Source of the DNA: Lotus japonicus
Taxonomy: Eukaryota > Streptophyta > Magnoliopsida > Fabales > Fabaceae
DNA: 64,000 nucleotides
NCBI RefSeq assembly: GCF_012489685.1
Contig: NC_080042.1
Coordinates: 3,722,501 to 3,786,500 of the forward strand
Reading direction: 5' to 3'
The notes under the pieces: model-generated
What the model was told of the DNA's origin: nothing
Seen by the model: only the letters and a program-made list of their open reading frames with translations
Databases searched by the model: none
Translations under genes and position numbers: made by a program
In this document: piece by piece, positions 33,959-46,587 of the stretch
How the letters are laid out: every line of letters starts with the position of its first letter
Numbering within the stretch: the stretch's first letter is position 1

Positions 33959-36429
33959 TGCAAGACCCAGGTTTTATACCTAGATTAAATAAATAAATTT
34001 CCAACTCACGCCTAGGTTTCGATGTAGTGTGAGGGGAACCTGAACAAGTATTTCTTGAATTGGATAACTTAATGAAGAAGAAAGTTCAGGAAATGACTAA
34101 GGATAGTACTGTAGTCATTTAAAGTGATAGCATGAGCCATTTTCACACCCGGCTAAGGTCGAGAGTGTCCAAAAAAAGGTTATTTCCGCTCCTAGAGCAC
34201 TTTTTAAGCGAAATTCAAAATCGTTTAAAAAGAAGACCCTCAGGGTATTTTTCCTATGACCAGTGTTTCCATACGGAACTCTGGACTGTACGCACGATAG
34301 GTTTTGCTTCCCGGAAGTCCGTCGAAGCTAGACTTCATCTTCTCGGGGACTTCAATTAAGACCCTGAGTTTTTCTATTCGGAGCTTCTAACGAAGTTTCC
34401 ATCCGCGCCCTCATTTTGTTTGACATTTGCGATTTTTTTCAGAAGTTAGTTTCTTCATCCGACGCCAACTGCAAAAAATATTTTTTCGGCGTATTTTGAT
34501 CCATACTGCGTTTGGATCGTTTTCTTCAATTTAAAGAACCTCGTTTTGAGTTTTTGCATTCGGTCACCATATACTCACTTTTAATCAATAGATGAATGTA
34601 CCAAAACGACCAGATCCGCGAAATCTTTCTTTTTCCTCATTTTCCCTTCCCTATAAAAGGGAAAGAAAAAAAACACAAAACCTTCCCCATTTTCCCTAAA
34701 CAGCCCGCGTCCTAGAGAGAGAAATTTCTCAGTTCTTGCCATATCGTCGAGATTTTTGTTGCATTGGATTGCTAGCGAGGTAACATTCTTACTTATTTTT
34801 TCTTATGCTTTTCTCTATGTCTTTCTATGCTTAAAGTTTTGAGCTTTTTTGTAAAAATGTCCTTTTAATTCGATTTCTTCTTTCAATCATCTTCTACATC
34901 TTCCTTGTGTTCCATATTCACCGCCGGTGCGCTCGGATTTTCACTGAGTCGCCGTACATCTGAAAATCTAACTCAAAAACCCATTTCACTCTGATTTTAC
35001 TTATTGAACTAAAAAGTCCCGACTTAACTAAGTGCCTTTAGGATTAGTTGCTATTAAAGACATTATTTACAACTTTATCGGTTGACTTTTTCAAAATTTC
35101 ATCTTTGAGTTTTTGAGCCTAAAATCTTGACCCAATTACCCCTAATTGCATTTCAAATCCTATAAGATTACCTAGGAATTAAATTAGATTGAAGAAAAAG
35201 CGTTGGAACGCTAAAATGTGTTTGGTGGCCGAGAGCACCATTGGGGAGGGAGAGAAAAATCTTTTTCGCGAAAACTCTTCCTTTCGTGTTAGGTTGTCGT
35301 ACTCTAAAGCTTTTGATGCTTTGTATGACGTTAGTTAATACTGTTTAGATTGAACTGACTTGTTTTGATTGAATGATTTGTGTTTGCTCAAAGGTTTGGA
35401 TTTTGGAACCTTGAGAGCGAGCGAGGTAGCAAGTGAGCAAACCCCACACTGTGAAGCTGGACAATCCAGAGGTGAGGGAAACTTAGTTTCTAGTTAATGA
35501 TTTAGGCATTGATAACTTCGACTTGCTTATTGCTTATGATTATGGTTATTGAGCTGAATTGGAAAATGTTTTCTGAGGCTTAAGCCATTGTTAAACCTTG
35601 AGACTTGTGTCTCCGTTTTCTGAGGCTTCGGCCAATTGTTATTGATGAGGCTTCGGCCGTTGCTATGTTTAATATTGAACTGATTATATGCTATTACTCA
35701 TGATGAGCTTTGTGACATTTCTGCATAAGTATTGTTGAACTATGCTGATTTGATTTAATGTCGTTTACACGATTGTGGAGTGTGGGAAGCACTAGTTTAT
35801 GTCATGTTGATGACTAGGTTTGAGAGAAAACTCTGGGAAGGCTCTGACCAGGGGTCTAACCCATAGCCATGTTGAGATTTGGGAATTTTCCCGAGGATGA
35901 CACTTGGGGGATTTGGGAATCTTTGAGTAGTTAGGATTTTGAAACGAAGAGATAAATGAAACTCTGATTTTAACAATAAATTTCATAATGAACTAATTCA
36001 ACTTAGAACGCTTTTAAGTATTAATGAGAACCCTTTTGAAGGAGACTTAGGAGTTGCAAATGAGTTTGGAAAACGGGAAAAGTCGATGATACAAGGGTGG
36101 AGGAAAGCTGAGTGCGTGTAGCACCTTTCTTGCTCGTTGAGCAGTTTGTTGGGCCATCAAGGGGATGAGCTAGTGTGACTAGAAAAGTCACTAAGTTTGG
36201 ATATTATCTTCCTGTGCTCGTTGAGAAATTTGTTTTGCCATCAAGCGGATGAGCTAGAGTGACTAGAAAAGTCATTGAGTGTGGTTTGCACTCTAGCTTG
36301 TTGAAGCTTTCGTCGTTAGGTCGATGTTCACCTTCGAGTGTTTCTTAGAGATAATATTCTTAGCTAGACATCTTGCGTTGTGAGGACGATACATTGTTTG
36401 GCTAACCATATTACATCATGCATTCATTC

Positions 36430-36528
36430 GAAGTTGGGACGATCGAGAGATCGGGCCTTGGTGAAGTTGGGACGGTTGAAAGATCGAGCTTCACGAAGGT
36501 TGGGACGATCGAACGATCGGGCCTTCAC
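36430..36528 (+). repeat. Minisatellite in LTR X, 3 units of about 33 bp
   Basis: Three units share GAAGTTGGGACGATCGA...GATCGGGCCTT. They occupy the same part of the LTR as the 36-bp arrays of B and Y, though the unit sequence is different. Confidence 0.75.
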
Positions 36529-36887
36529 TAAAGAATACCAAGAGTGTTTCTTCGGCATGGCAGACTATGTGGTTTAACCAAGGGGGTTAAGATCGATCTG
36601 GCTATGGCTAGGTGGTAAGTGACACCCAGGACGAAGTGGTTAAACACGAGGCCAGTGTTAGGACTGATTCTGATTCTGAGGTGCCCAGCCTATTTGTCCG
36701 GAACATTTTGAGCATAACATTGCATTACATATCATGCACCTAACCATATTTATTGAATTGTTAACGTGCTGTGTATATACACTAGGATAGGCCATGAATA
36801 ACCTATATATGTATATACCCCTTATCTCTACATGTTGTCTGTATTATCTACATTATTCTGTGAGTTCACCCTCGCGCTTTTCCTTGT

Positions 36888-37549
36888 TTGTCTATTTGTG
36901 CTTGGGCGGTCGACAAACTGCCAAATGACGTTGGGCGAGTAGTTCTCGACGGCTCACCCTTCGGGGGGATTCGCTACGAGATGCTTGATTGGATTGATCC
37001 CGCCGCCTGGGTGACTGACATGGGGAGGGTCATGGAGGATCGGATTGGCGAGCATGGAGATTTGACGAAGGGAGTGTTACAACGATTGACACTGAGTTTC
37101 AATTTACCACCTACGGTGCGTTGTTGACCCGGCTCCGGCATGAGACCACCTTCACGATCGTCTTTTGAGGAGGAGGATCCCTTTGAGCTTGATGCTGCCA
37201 CGGGAGCACCCTTGGACCGACCCCTCATGTTGTCGTTGACCCTACAAAAATTGCATCTTCCTCGAGGCTCGTAGAGCCAAAGAGGGAGCCAGTCGCCACA
37301 CCCTCCACTCGCTTTGGGGCGTCTTCTTCCTCTATTGGTTACCGCATGGAACCTTTGGTTCACGTGATGGAGGAGGACATCCTTACAGATGTGGTTGATG
37401 TGGAGACGGGGTTGACTAGGGTGGTGAGTAGGACTGTGAGGCGAGAGGTTCTAGATGTGGATGCTGAGGTGATTACAGTGGATTCCGACTCCGAGGATGA
37501 CTACAACAGTGAGGAGGAGGAGGGTTGGGAGACCCGCTTCCTTGGGTGA
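36888..37549 (+). pseudogene. Decayed LTR ORF in LTR X
   Basis: The first part (36888-37127) keeps SPFGGIRYEMLDWIDPAAWV and SFNLPPTVRC, clearly related to the element B LTR ORF, and then stops. The second part (37346-37549) keeps the acidic end EVITVDSDSEDDYNS. Frameshifts and stops separate them. It shows that the ORF is ancestral to several LTR subfamilies and not a chance frame of element B. Confidence 0.6.
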
Positions 37550-37907
37550 TTGAGTAGGTGTTAGTAGTTGTAGCTCTGATTCGTCATTTGTATTTTAGAA
37601 CAGGGTAGGTCCCCGACATATTACTTTTTGTGTGGTTCTCTGATATGGGGATCACACGGAGTAGTCAGGCGTAGGAGGTCTAGAGGGGGGCGTTTTGGGC
37701 TGACTCTCCCACATTTTGGAGGAATGTAATTATAACTCTTTCACCCTTATCACTGAACTTGTACATATTTGCCTACGGGCTCACTTTCTGTCTCTAGCAG
37801 GAACTCGTGACACTTTGGTTACAGAGGGGGCTATATATATATATATATATGGTATATCAGTTTATGTTATGTGCTTTTGAGTTTAGTCCTTATTTGGACA
37901 AGTCTTT

Positions 37908-40900
37908 TGTGAGACCCAAGTTTTTAAGCTTGGAATAAATTAGTGAATTCCTTATTCACGATTAGTTTGATGTAACGTGAAGGAACACCTGATCAAGTTT
38001 ATCGAATGGAATTAATTTGTGAAGGAGAAAGTTCAGGAAAAAGCTAAGGATTGAATCAAAACTAAGTTCCACCCTTGGAACACTATAGGAATAATTCCAA
38101 AAATCTTCAAGAGAAATATAAGAATTTCTCTTATTCCTTTCCATAACGAGCGTTTCGATACGAAACCCTGGAATGTACGAACGCCAAATTCCAATACTCG
38201 GAAGTTTGCCGAAACCAAAACTCTGATAGTTCAGAAACCCTAAAATCGACGGACGATGAAGACTTTTTCCATTCGGAGCTTCAAATAAAGATTTCATTCG
38301 TGTGCGCCCACTCTAATCGACGTTCCGAATCTTTCTTCAGAAGGAAGTTTCTGCATCCGAGGTCAAAACCATAAAGTGCATTTTTAAGCCGGTACACATT
38401 AAAAAACAAGCCTCGAAAACCAAAAATCATACTGATATTTCTTTGGAGAATTAGAAGATTCAGCGGGAAGAATATCGTGTCTAAAATACATTGGAATCAG
38501 TAGGAAAAATCGGAATCGCGAAATTCTCATTTTTCCGCATTTCCCATTTCCTATATATAGTATGAAAAATGAAAAAAAAAAACAAAAAAAAATCCCAAAA
38601 CACACACACACGGCCGAGAGCTCTTGGAGGAAAGGAGGAAAAGTGATTTTTTTCCAAATCTTGACCGATCGTCGTTCCGTTCGTTGCTACGCGTAGACAT
38701 CGAGGTACTGATGCTATTCCTTACTTCTGATCGTCAATTCTGTCGCTTTTCTCTATGTCTTTCTGTGCTCAAAGTTTTGAGCTTTTTGTAAAACTGTCCA
38801 AATAAGCTGATTTCAGTGTCTAAACTTATTGCCTACGTGCTCTAGAGCGTGAATATCCGGTTGTTTTCTGCTGAATGTCGCCGAAATGCCGCCGGGATCA
38901 ATTTCTGTTGGAAAAACCCATTTCTGGGTAAAGTTCCGTTCTTTAAGCTGAAAATTCACGACTGAGCTTAGCTTTACTAGGATTAGTTGTTATAAATGTC
39001 GTTAGGATCGAGCTCATCTAATTTGTTTTTCGAAATTCTGATTTTGAGTTTCCGAGCTAAAAATAATGACCAAAATACCCCTGCGACAATTTTCGACCCG
39101 ATAATTTTTCTGAGAGTTTCCCTGGCCTAGATATCGCCTAAGAATACCTATGAATTGATTTAGATCGAAGAAAAAGTTCGAAAACCCTATTTTCCATAGT
39201 GGCCGAAACCTATTTGCTTGGGTACCGTGTCCAAAAATAATTTTTGGGTCTCTATGACCTGAGCCATTGCGTAGCTCTTTCAATTGTCAAAATTTTGGCG
39301 CCGGTTTCGTGTCATTCCGAGTTCTGTAGCTCGAGTTATGCACGTTTTAGCGAATAAAGTGTTTTTGTACAAAACTTGAATCGAGTCAAAACTCATCCAT
39401 TCGGGGAAAGCCCTTCCATTCGTGCCTAAATGTTGTACTCTGAAGCTTCTTGAGCTTTGTCGAACATTAGTTAGGATTGTTTCGACTGTATCGACTTGGT
39501 TTGATTCATTATTGCTTTGTTGCTCAAAGGTTCGATTGTGGAAACTTTGGGATTGACTGAACAAGCTTGTGAGCGAGACCTACACCACGAGACTGGAACA
39601 ACTCGAGGTGACGGCAACTTACTTACTAGCTAAAACTTCGCTAAGGCGGGAGACCTTGCGGAGACGGGAACCTTCGCTGAGGCGGGAGACCTTGCGGAGA
39701 CGGGAACCTTCGCTGAGGCGGGAGACCTTGCGGAGACGGGAACCTTCGCTGAGGCGGGAGACCTTGCGGAGACGGGAACCTTCGCTGAAGCGGGAGACTT
39801 TGCGGATGCGTGCAAATTCACTGAAGCGTGAGACTTCGTGAATGCGCGAAAATTCACTGAAGCGTGAGACTTCGTGAATGCGTGAAAATTCACTAAAGCG
39901 TGAGATTTCATCGCCGTTTAACCCAGGGCAAACGACAGGGAACATTTGTTTAGTTAGACACTTGTGCGTTGGGAGGACGATACATTGTTTGACTAACCTT
40001 ATCACCTAACTTCATATGTTGAGATTTTGATGATTTGATATTGGTGAACATTGTTATGTTATTTGTTGAGTTTTTGAGATATTGAATATTGTGTTGTTAC
40101 TAGAGATCTGATAACATGTTATGTATATACCTTAGGGTAGACGATACAGAACTTATATGTATATATACAACCTATATATATATACCCCTTAATTCATCAC
40201 ATGTTGCTTGTATTATCTATTATATTCTGTGAGTTGACCTTCGCGCCTTGGCTTTGTTTGTATGTTTGTGTTTGGGCAGTCGGCCTGCTGCCAGGCGTCC
40301 GTTAGCCGTTTCGTGATGATTCGTTGTGCGGGAAAGACCCGGAGCGAAATGACTATTACTGAAGCCTTCGACGAGGACCCGGACTTCATGCCTGATCGAG
40401 GAAGGGTCGATGATAGTAGTGTGGGCTATGGGTGGTTAGAGTCTTTTGAGCTGGTTGTTGCTGTCATAGCTCTGATTCGTCATTTGTACTTTTGGGACCG
40501 GGTAGTTTCCGACAGGTTGCTTTCGGTGTGGTTCTCCATAGATGGGGATCGCATGGAGTAGTCGGACGTAGGAAGTCTTTTTGGAAGCCGTTTTGGGCTG
40601 ACTTACTTTTCGAAGGACTGTATTTATAAAACTTATGACTCTATTTATGAGTCGCACTTGTTTGCCGTTGGGCAATACTTTTAGTTACTTGGTGTTACTT
40701 TCCGTCACTTGAGGACACTCGTGACGATGTTTTAGTGGCAGCAAGGGCTGTGCTTGTATTGTATATTAATCGCTGTTAATCGCGATTGGGTTGAGTCTTT
40801 ATTTCGACAAGTCTTTTTATTTAAACAAATCAAAAAAAAAAATACCTGCTTTTCCGCTTTATTTTATTTTTGAGTTACTAAAGTGACGCCACCGAAATCG

Positions 40901-40910
40901 GGGTGTTACA
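37908..40910 (+). mobile_element. Solo LTR Y (Tekay-like) inserted in LTR X
   Basis: 3,003 bp, TGTGAGACCCAAG to GGGGTGTTACA, flanked by TCTTT at 37903-37907 and 40911-40915. It has a TATA box CTATATATAG (38551), the CGAG/GTGACGG block at about 39,608, an expanded minisatellite and the conserved LTR end. The LTR ORF is present only as a heavily shortened and shifted remnant near 40,262-40,450. Confidence 0.85.
39638..39912 (+). repeat. 36-bp minisatellite in LTR Y, about 7.5 units
   Basis: The first units repeat CTGAGGCGGGAGACCTTGCG within 36 bp and are nearly identical. Later units drift to CACTGAAGCGTGAGACTTCG, the form seen in element B. Because 36 is a multiple of three, the frame encodes a repeating Arg-rich peptide of the REPSLRRETLRR type. 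I regard that peptide as a by-product of the repeat. Confidence 0.9.
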
Positions 40911-41014
40911 TCTTTTATTTTACAAAGAAACGAAAATGAAAAATAATACTTGCATTTTCTGCTTATAGTTTAGGACAGGTTACTTTTGTGACACCCGAAA
41001 GTCGGAATGTTACA

Positions 41015-41248
41015 TCCATTGTGATTGACTAAGGCTTATGTCACTATTGTCTATTGAGGCTTCAACCGTTTAGTGTGGTTTCTGTCATACTGTATTATGT
41101 TGTTTATGCCAAATTGTTGATATTGTGCATATGCTTTCTGTTGGACTGTATTTACTGGAACTAATGCATGTTTAGGCAATTGCGGAGTCTGGGAAACACT
41201 GTGGTATGTCAAGGTGATGACAGTTTTTTAGAGTGTTTTTGGGCAGGA
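41015..41248 (+). repeat. Element D, third piece
   Basis: It resumes D after LTR X with TGTGATTGACTAAGGCTTA and continues to AAGGTGATGACAG, similar to 35,700-35,815 of X. It ends at the start of LTR E (TGTAACGCCCC at 41249). Confidence 0.55.
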
Positions 41249-42993
41249 TGTAACGCCCCAATTTCTAAACCGGGGATCACATTAGTAACCCAACAAAATA
41301 TGGGGACTAACTCGGTTTTTTTTCTTTTTCCAAAGGTGATATTTTTCGAAACAAAACAAAAAGAAAGCCCATCATCACCCAAGCAATGGCCTGGGAAGTT
41401 CCCTGGTAAGCTGGCCGGGCACAATGCTGCATTAAAAGCCCTTCTAGCCTTAGACAAAACAACCCGAGTTCTCACTTGAACTCAAATGAGATTTTTAATA
41501 TCATTTTCAAAACACTTTCAAAAATCGGTTCAATTATCCTTTAAGTTCAAAATTCCATTTTATTTTATTATCTTAACCAACTTTTTCAAAACCTTATTAT
41601 TTGATTTTTAAATCATTATTCGATTAATAATATCTAAAAATTTAAACGTCAAATACCACGATAATAATAGAAATAAAATCCCGGATAAATAAACCCTAAG
41701 TAAACTGCTAGCGTAATTCAAAATCCAACATTAAATAAAACGAAGTCTATCAAATAACGTTCCACTTTTGGAAGTCTTCCGCGGCTTCAAGATTCTCGTC
41801 GCCTAACCCTAGTCATCGCCACGCACACCATGTCGCCACTTGTACATATTTGCCTACGGGCTCACTTTCACCGCTTTACGTCTCTTCGTCTGGCGTTATG
41901 CGCCCAAGTAGACAAGTAGCAAACATTAAGGGTTCGTGCCGATAACAAACAACAAAATAAATCCAATTTTTAAGATAAGATAAGAATAATGAAGTTCAAT
42001 AAATATAAGATAAAATAACGACAATTATCACCAGCTACCACTTCAAATTTCAAACCCTAGATGCTCTTGTTAACATTCAAAGGCCCACGGCCATACAACA
42101 ACAAAATGAGGGTCGTCTACAATAAGTCAATAAGCATGCATAATCATGTAAGAAGAATCAACATATTACAAAACATACAACAACAACCATAACGCCATTA
42201 ACATCTTCGTCTCACATACCATGCAAAAGAAATATGAAAGCAAGCAGACTCACGCACTAAAACATGAGACTGCCCTTACATCCTTAAGCAGTAGCGCATA
42301 CGAGGGAGCCTAAACAAAAAGAACAATATGCATCGTCAATAGGTGCTCAAAAACGATAAAACTACCCTCCCTTAACCCTACTATAACTCACGACCCAAGG
42401 GGGAAGAGAGGAGCAAATCTTATATTCGAAATCGTTTCTTTACCTTCAAAAAGGGAAAAAGCCTAATACCAACATGACAAAAAGGTTTTCAAAGCTTGGA
42501 TTCTTTTCAAAGATTTTGAATCAAAGTAAAAGAAAGATTGTAATCCCCAAGGTCTTAACAAAATAGTTTAAGAAAAGAAAATGCATTTCATGGTATTTTT
42601 AAAAGAAGAAGGAGTTTTGACGATGAACGAACCTCAACGAACGAAGGAAGGAAAAATCACTCTTGATCAACAAAAGGAGGAAGGGATTCATCTAAAGAGA
42701 GAGAAAGGGAACTTGAGTGTGATGCTCTCAAGTGTATTTTTAAAGTGAGGGGGACAACTTCTAGGGTTTTGGGTTTTCTGTTCACTCTAGAGTCCTATTT
42801 ATAAGAAAGACTATTTCTCTAACCCTAGGCCACCGAAATTTCGGCCACACGTTCTAAAAGGGGAGAAAATATTCTGAATTCAACCCTTTTTGCTTCTTTC
42901 CTAAGTCATGGTTCAGCAGTTTTCGTTATTTTAATTTTTAGATAAAATCTCAACAGATTTTCTTTCTGAAAATTCCTAAATTAACCATTTTAA

Positions 42994-45900
42994 GGTTAAA
43001 CAATTCATTTAAGTTTCCATGAGAGAGGGTAGAGAGAGAGGCTTTGGGTGGGAGCCTCAACCATGGTGGCTCCGGTCACGGCGGGGGTGGTCGAGAGTTA
43101 GGTATGGACGACGGAGCTATCAACGGAATGGCCAACATTGGCAGCAGAACGAGTCTGGCTTTAGAAGGTTTAATCGCGATTCAGGGGCTACTAGGGCTGT
43201 CCATTCATGGCGGTATCAACCTTTCCTTTCGCAGCGTTCCGAAGGCCAAGCTTCTTTTGGGCAGCGCACTTTTCATGGGAAGACATCAGGTTTTCCACGG
43301 CCAGAGGAAGGGAATTTTCGCCAACATCAACAGAGGCAACAAAATAGATCACGAGACCAAGGAAGGGCACATCAGATCCAAAATGGTGTTGGGAGAGTCG
43401 TTCTCGGTTTTTGTCGATGGCTTGGGTGATGGGATCACTCTGATGAAATTGAGAGCTATTTTTGGTAAAGCAGGACGGGTGCGGGATGTATTCGTTCAAT
43501 TCAAACAAAAATTTCATAGGTGGTTCCGCTATGGATTTGTGCGTTTCCAGAATGATGAGGAGGCCTGGAAGGCGATCCGGATGTTTAACGGAATGTGCTT
43601 TGAAGGCAATTACCTTGTTGTGCAAAAAGCGTGGATCCAGCAAGCTTCTAGGATGGTTAAGGCAGCTTCTCCAGAACGTAAAAAAACGCAGGTTCAAGGC
43701 AAAATATGGCGACCGAAATCACAGCAAAAGCTCCAGCTTTCAGTCAAAGAGAGTGTGCTAAACATTAACGATGTCTTTATTCAGCCAAAGGAAGATGCCA
43801 GAAGTACAGGTGCTTGTCAGGTGCGTCTATCTGCATCTGATTTGGACGAAAGTTGGGTTCAACGGTGTGCTCAAGCCCGCACACTTGAAGACTAGCCGGT
43901 TGACGTTATACAGGACGAACTAGCCCGAATCGGTATGTATAATTTTCGTCTCATCCCGTTTGGTGCGAAGGAGGTGATTCTAGAGTTTGAGAATAATGTA
44001 GAGATGGAGGAAACTTTAGCGGAGTGCGGATTTTTTTGGAACAGAAGCTTTCTGAGATTCGACCGTGTTCGTTGTTTACTTTTGGTGTAGCACATTTCGT
44101 TTGGGCCCGATTGTGGCAAGTCCCAATGGGGTTATGGTCCGAAGCGTTTTTCACAACTGTTGGGAATAGACTGGGGAGTTTCGTGAACCTGGATATTGCA
44201 ACAAAGCAGCGCTATCGGGTTGATTTTGCGCGCATCCTAGATCGTATGCATCAACCGCTTCTCCATGATCTACCATGGTAGTGGATGTCGATGGAACATC
44301 ATGTGTTATCTTGGTAGAAAAAGATGACTCTGCTTTTGATTATGGTACGTTCGAAGGCATGCCGTCTACACCATGGAAGACATATAATCCTGAGGAGGAT
44401 GTTGCTTCAGATGACGATTCAGTAACGAAGGATGACAAAGATGGTGAAGAAGCCCAAATCCCAGTAGATTCTTTTGAGAAGGATTATGACTTCGCTGTTG
44501 ATCCTGGGTTAGAGGAAGAAGATGAAGTCTATAGGGATGAAATATTGGAAGGGCTTAATATTCTGGAGGCTGAGGAGGTCTCAAAGAGGGAAGAAGAATG
44601 GGACGTGCGTACAAAAGGAGATGGTTCGGAGACTTGCAACGTGGACATCTCGCCGGAGGTAGCGGCGAACCAGGTGCAGCCGGCGAGCTTTGAGCATCCA
44701 GGAGCGGTTGTTTCAAATTCAAATTCAAAAAACTTAAACGTGCCCATGAATGAAGGAGAGGAATTGAAGGAGCAGTTTCAGGTTTTGCTTGAATCAGGAT
44801 ATACGTTGGAGGAAATTGAGGGGTGGAGGAAAAATATAAATGCAGAAGGAATAAATATAATATGAAATCAAATTTGTTTTAATGATATTGATCCTGTTAC
44901 TAATTTTGATAACAAATTTTCGGTTACAGGATATTCTTTCAATGCCCAAGATTTGACTCAGAATTATCAATGGCCATTTCCTTCAACTTATTGGGACCCA
45001 TGTAATTCTCTGGAGCAACAAGTGCTAAGGTCGTGTGTGGCTAACCGTTTTTACAGTGAAAAAAACTGTTTCAAGTTCGACAACTTCGCCAACTTCTGTC
45101 GCAAAAGAAAAAAAGATGTGCAAGAGTCCAGTGAGCGTGCTGTCTTTATTCGTACTTCTCCACCCCAAGTCGTAAGGCAGAACTCTCCAAGCACCTCCAT
45201 ATTTCCTCTTTTGCGTGAAGAGCAACCATCTCAGCCGTCTCAGAAGCCTTTGCTGACTGGTGCGTGTTTGGATCCTCGCACTCCAGTAGTTCATAATTCA
45301 CCAACAAAAAATTCCTCCAAAAAGAGTTCTCAAAGGGGGCAACCTAAAGGGAGCAAGACTAAGCCTGAAGCCCTGCCTGTGGATTTTTTGGAGCCGGTGC
45401 CGGGAGAGGATGGTGTGTCGACACGTGCACAAAGAGCTTGGTTGATTGGAAAGCAGTTAGGCCTTAAACCACGCGGATCGGAAGCTTTGATGCTGAGACG
45501 TTTGGAAGCTCAGATTCGCGAAAACCACCCACATCTCAATTGACATGTCGGGGCCTTGGCTCACCTGGAAGTTGGTGCTCGTCCAGTTGTGCTTTGAAAA
45601 CCACCACAAGTGAGTGGATGTATCTGTGGCGGGAGAATTTCATTCAGGTGTTGTATGGTGTCTTAGACATATGGTTCATTAAGGGGGGGCACTTCTGTAG
45701 AGGGGTGAATCATATTTTGAGAGAGGGGAATGGGAAGGCGGAGGCTTTGGCTAAGCAAGGTTGCTATTGGGAGGTACCATGTTGGTACGTTGAGGGAATC
45801 ATTGGATTCTGAGAGTTGTATTCTATTTGACCCTATTTTAATTTGCTTACAGGCTATTGGTATCATTGCTGATGTTTGTTTTTGCGGCTTGGTGGTGGTT

Positions 45901-46587
45901 GTAGGAATTTGCTGCTACTGTTTTTTTGTCTGTTGCTGGCACTGATGTTGTTGTTTCTACTTTTGTTGTTGTTTCTGCGGGTGCTGTTTGTTGTTGATGA
46001 TGTTTGCTGGTGTGCTGTCTTGCTGTTGCTAAAGCTGTTACTGTTTACTGTTGTTGCTGTTTGCTGTTGCTGTCCAATTAATTGTGTTGTTTGATGTCAA
46101 ATAAAAGTGTTGTTGTTGTATGGTGTTGGTGCGAAAATTGAAGGGTTCCACTGGTGCTGTTGCTGGTTATTAAGACTGGTGTGGTTAGTGATTGCTGGAA
46201 ATTACACTATTGGTGTTTTTGCTGCTGGAGGACATCCATGTTTTGAGGTTTTATCTTATGTTGGTGGTTTTGGATTTTTATACTGAGTCAAGGGATGTTA
46301 TGTCATTGTATTCAGGTGCAGATTGGCTATCCCAAGATTGTGGTACTCTTTTTCCTTGCTTGGTTTTTTTCCCACTGGGTTTTTCCTAGCAAGGTTTTAA
46401 TGAGGCTCTTTCTTGGGATATCGTTGATTGTCATTCTGAGGGATAGTGGGGGTTTATTTTATTCAGATTAGGAGTTTCTTTGGTCTCTCTGTTAAAGTTC
46501 AGATCACATTGTACTTGGTTCTTGCCTTGAGTTGCTATTGCCTCAAGCTTCTTATATTAATAATACTCTTTTCACTTTCAAAAAAAA
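42994..46587 (+). mobile_element. LINE with ORF1 and both ends, ORF2 internally deleted
   Basis: It is flanked by a 13-bp target duplication TTAACCATTTTAA (42981-42993 and 46588-46600) and ends in nine A residues (46579-46587). ORF1 and 5' leader are followed by ORF2's first codons (CRGLGSPG at about 45,547), directly joined to the end of the RNase H domain (NHILREGNGKAEALAKQG, about 45,710). Endonuclease and reverse transcriptase are absent. A GTT-rich 3' untranslated part follows (about 45,880-46,190). The copy keeps both termini yet lost some 3 kb inside. Confidence 0.85.
43044..45543 (+). pseudogene. LINE ORF1: RRM protein, broken by frameshifts and stops
   Basis: The first frame (43044-43895, 283 aa) contains an RNA-recognition motif, FSVFVDGLGDGITLMKLRAI to RYGFVRFQNDEEAWKAIRMF, as in ORF1 of one plant L1 group. 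After its stop, shifted frames encode a DUF4283-like segment (ending RLWQVPMGLWSEAFFTTVGN, near 44,100-44,165). An acidic stretch (44275-44865) and a basic C-terminal part ending at 45543 follow. ORF1 would bind LINE RNA. At least two frameshifts or stops prevent one continuous product. Confidence 0.78.

Larger units (their letters stand above)
33959..41014 (+). mobile_element. LTR X: Tekay-like LTR split by solo LTR Y
   Basis: It begins TGCAAGACCC (33959), is interrupted at 37907/40911 by Y, and ends GGAATGTTACA (41014), about 4.1 kb net. In order it has the TATA box CTATAAAAGG (34651), the AGAG/GTGAGGG block near 35,471, a three-unit minisatellite of about 33 bp (36430-36528), a decayed LTR ORF (36888-37549) and a 3' end. 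Imperfect 27-bp direct repeats flank it in D, but no clean 5-bp duplication. Confidence 0.72.

Noticed and set aside
39569..39841. Arg-rich ORF with repeated REPSLRRETLRR units
   Set aside because: It is the translation of a 36-bp minisatellite within an LTR. It is open only because the unit length is a multiple of three, and the opposite strand is open as well. Other LTRs of the family do not keep it.
45876..46094. Leu/Val/Cys-rich ORF that looks like membrane segments
   Set aside because: It is a GTT/GCT repeat in the LINE 3' untranslated part and reads as hydrophobic residues by composition only.
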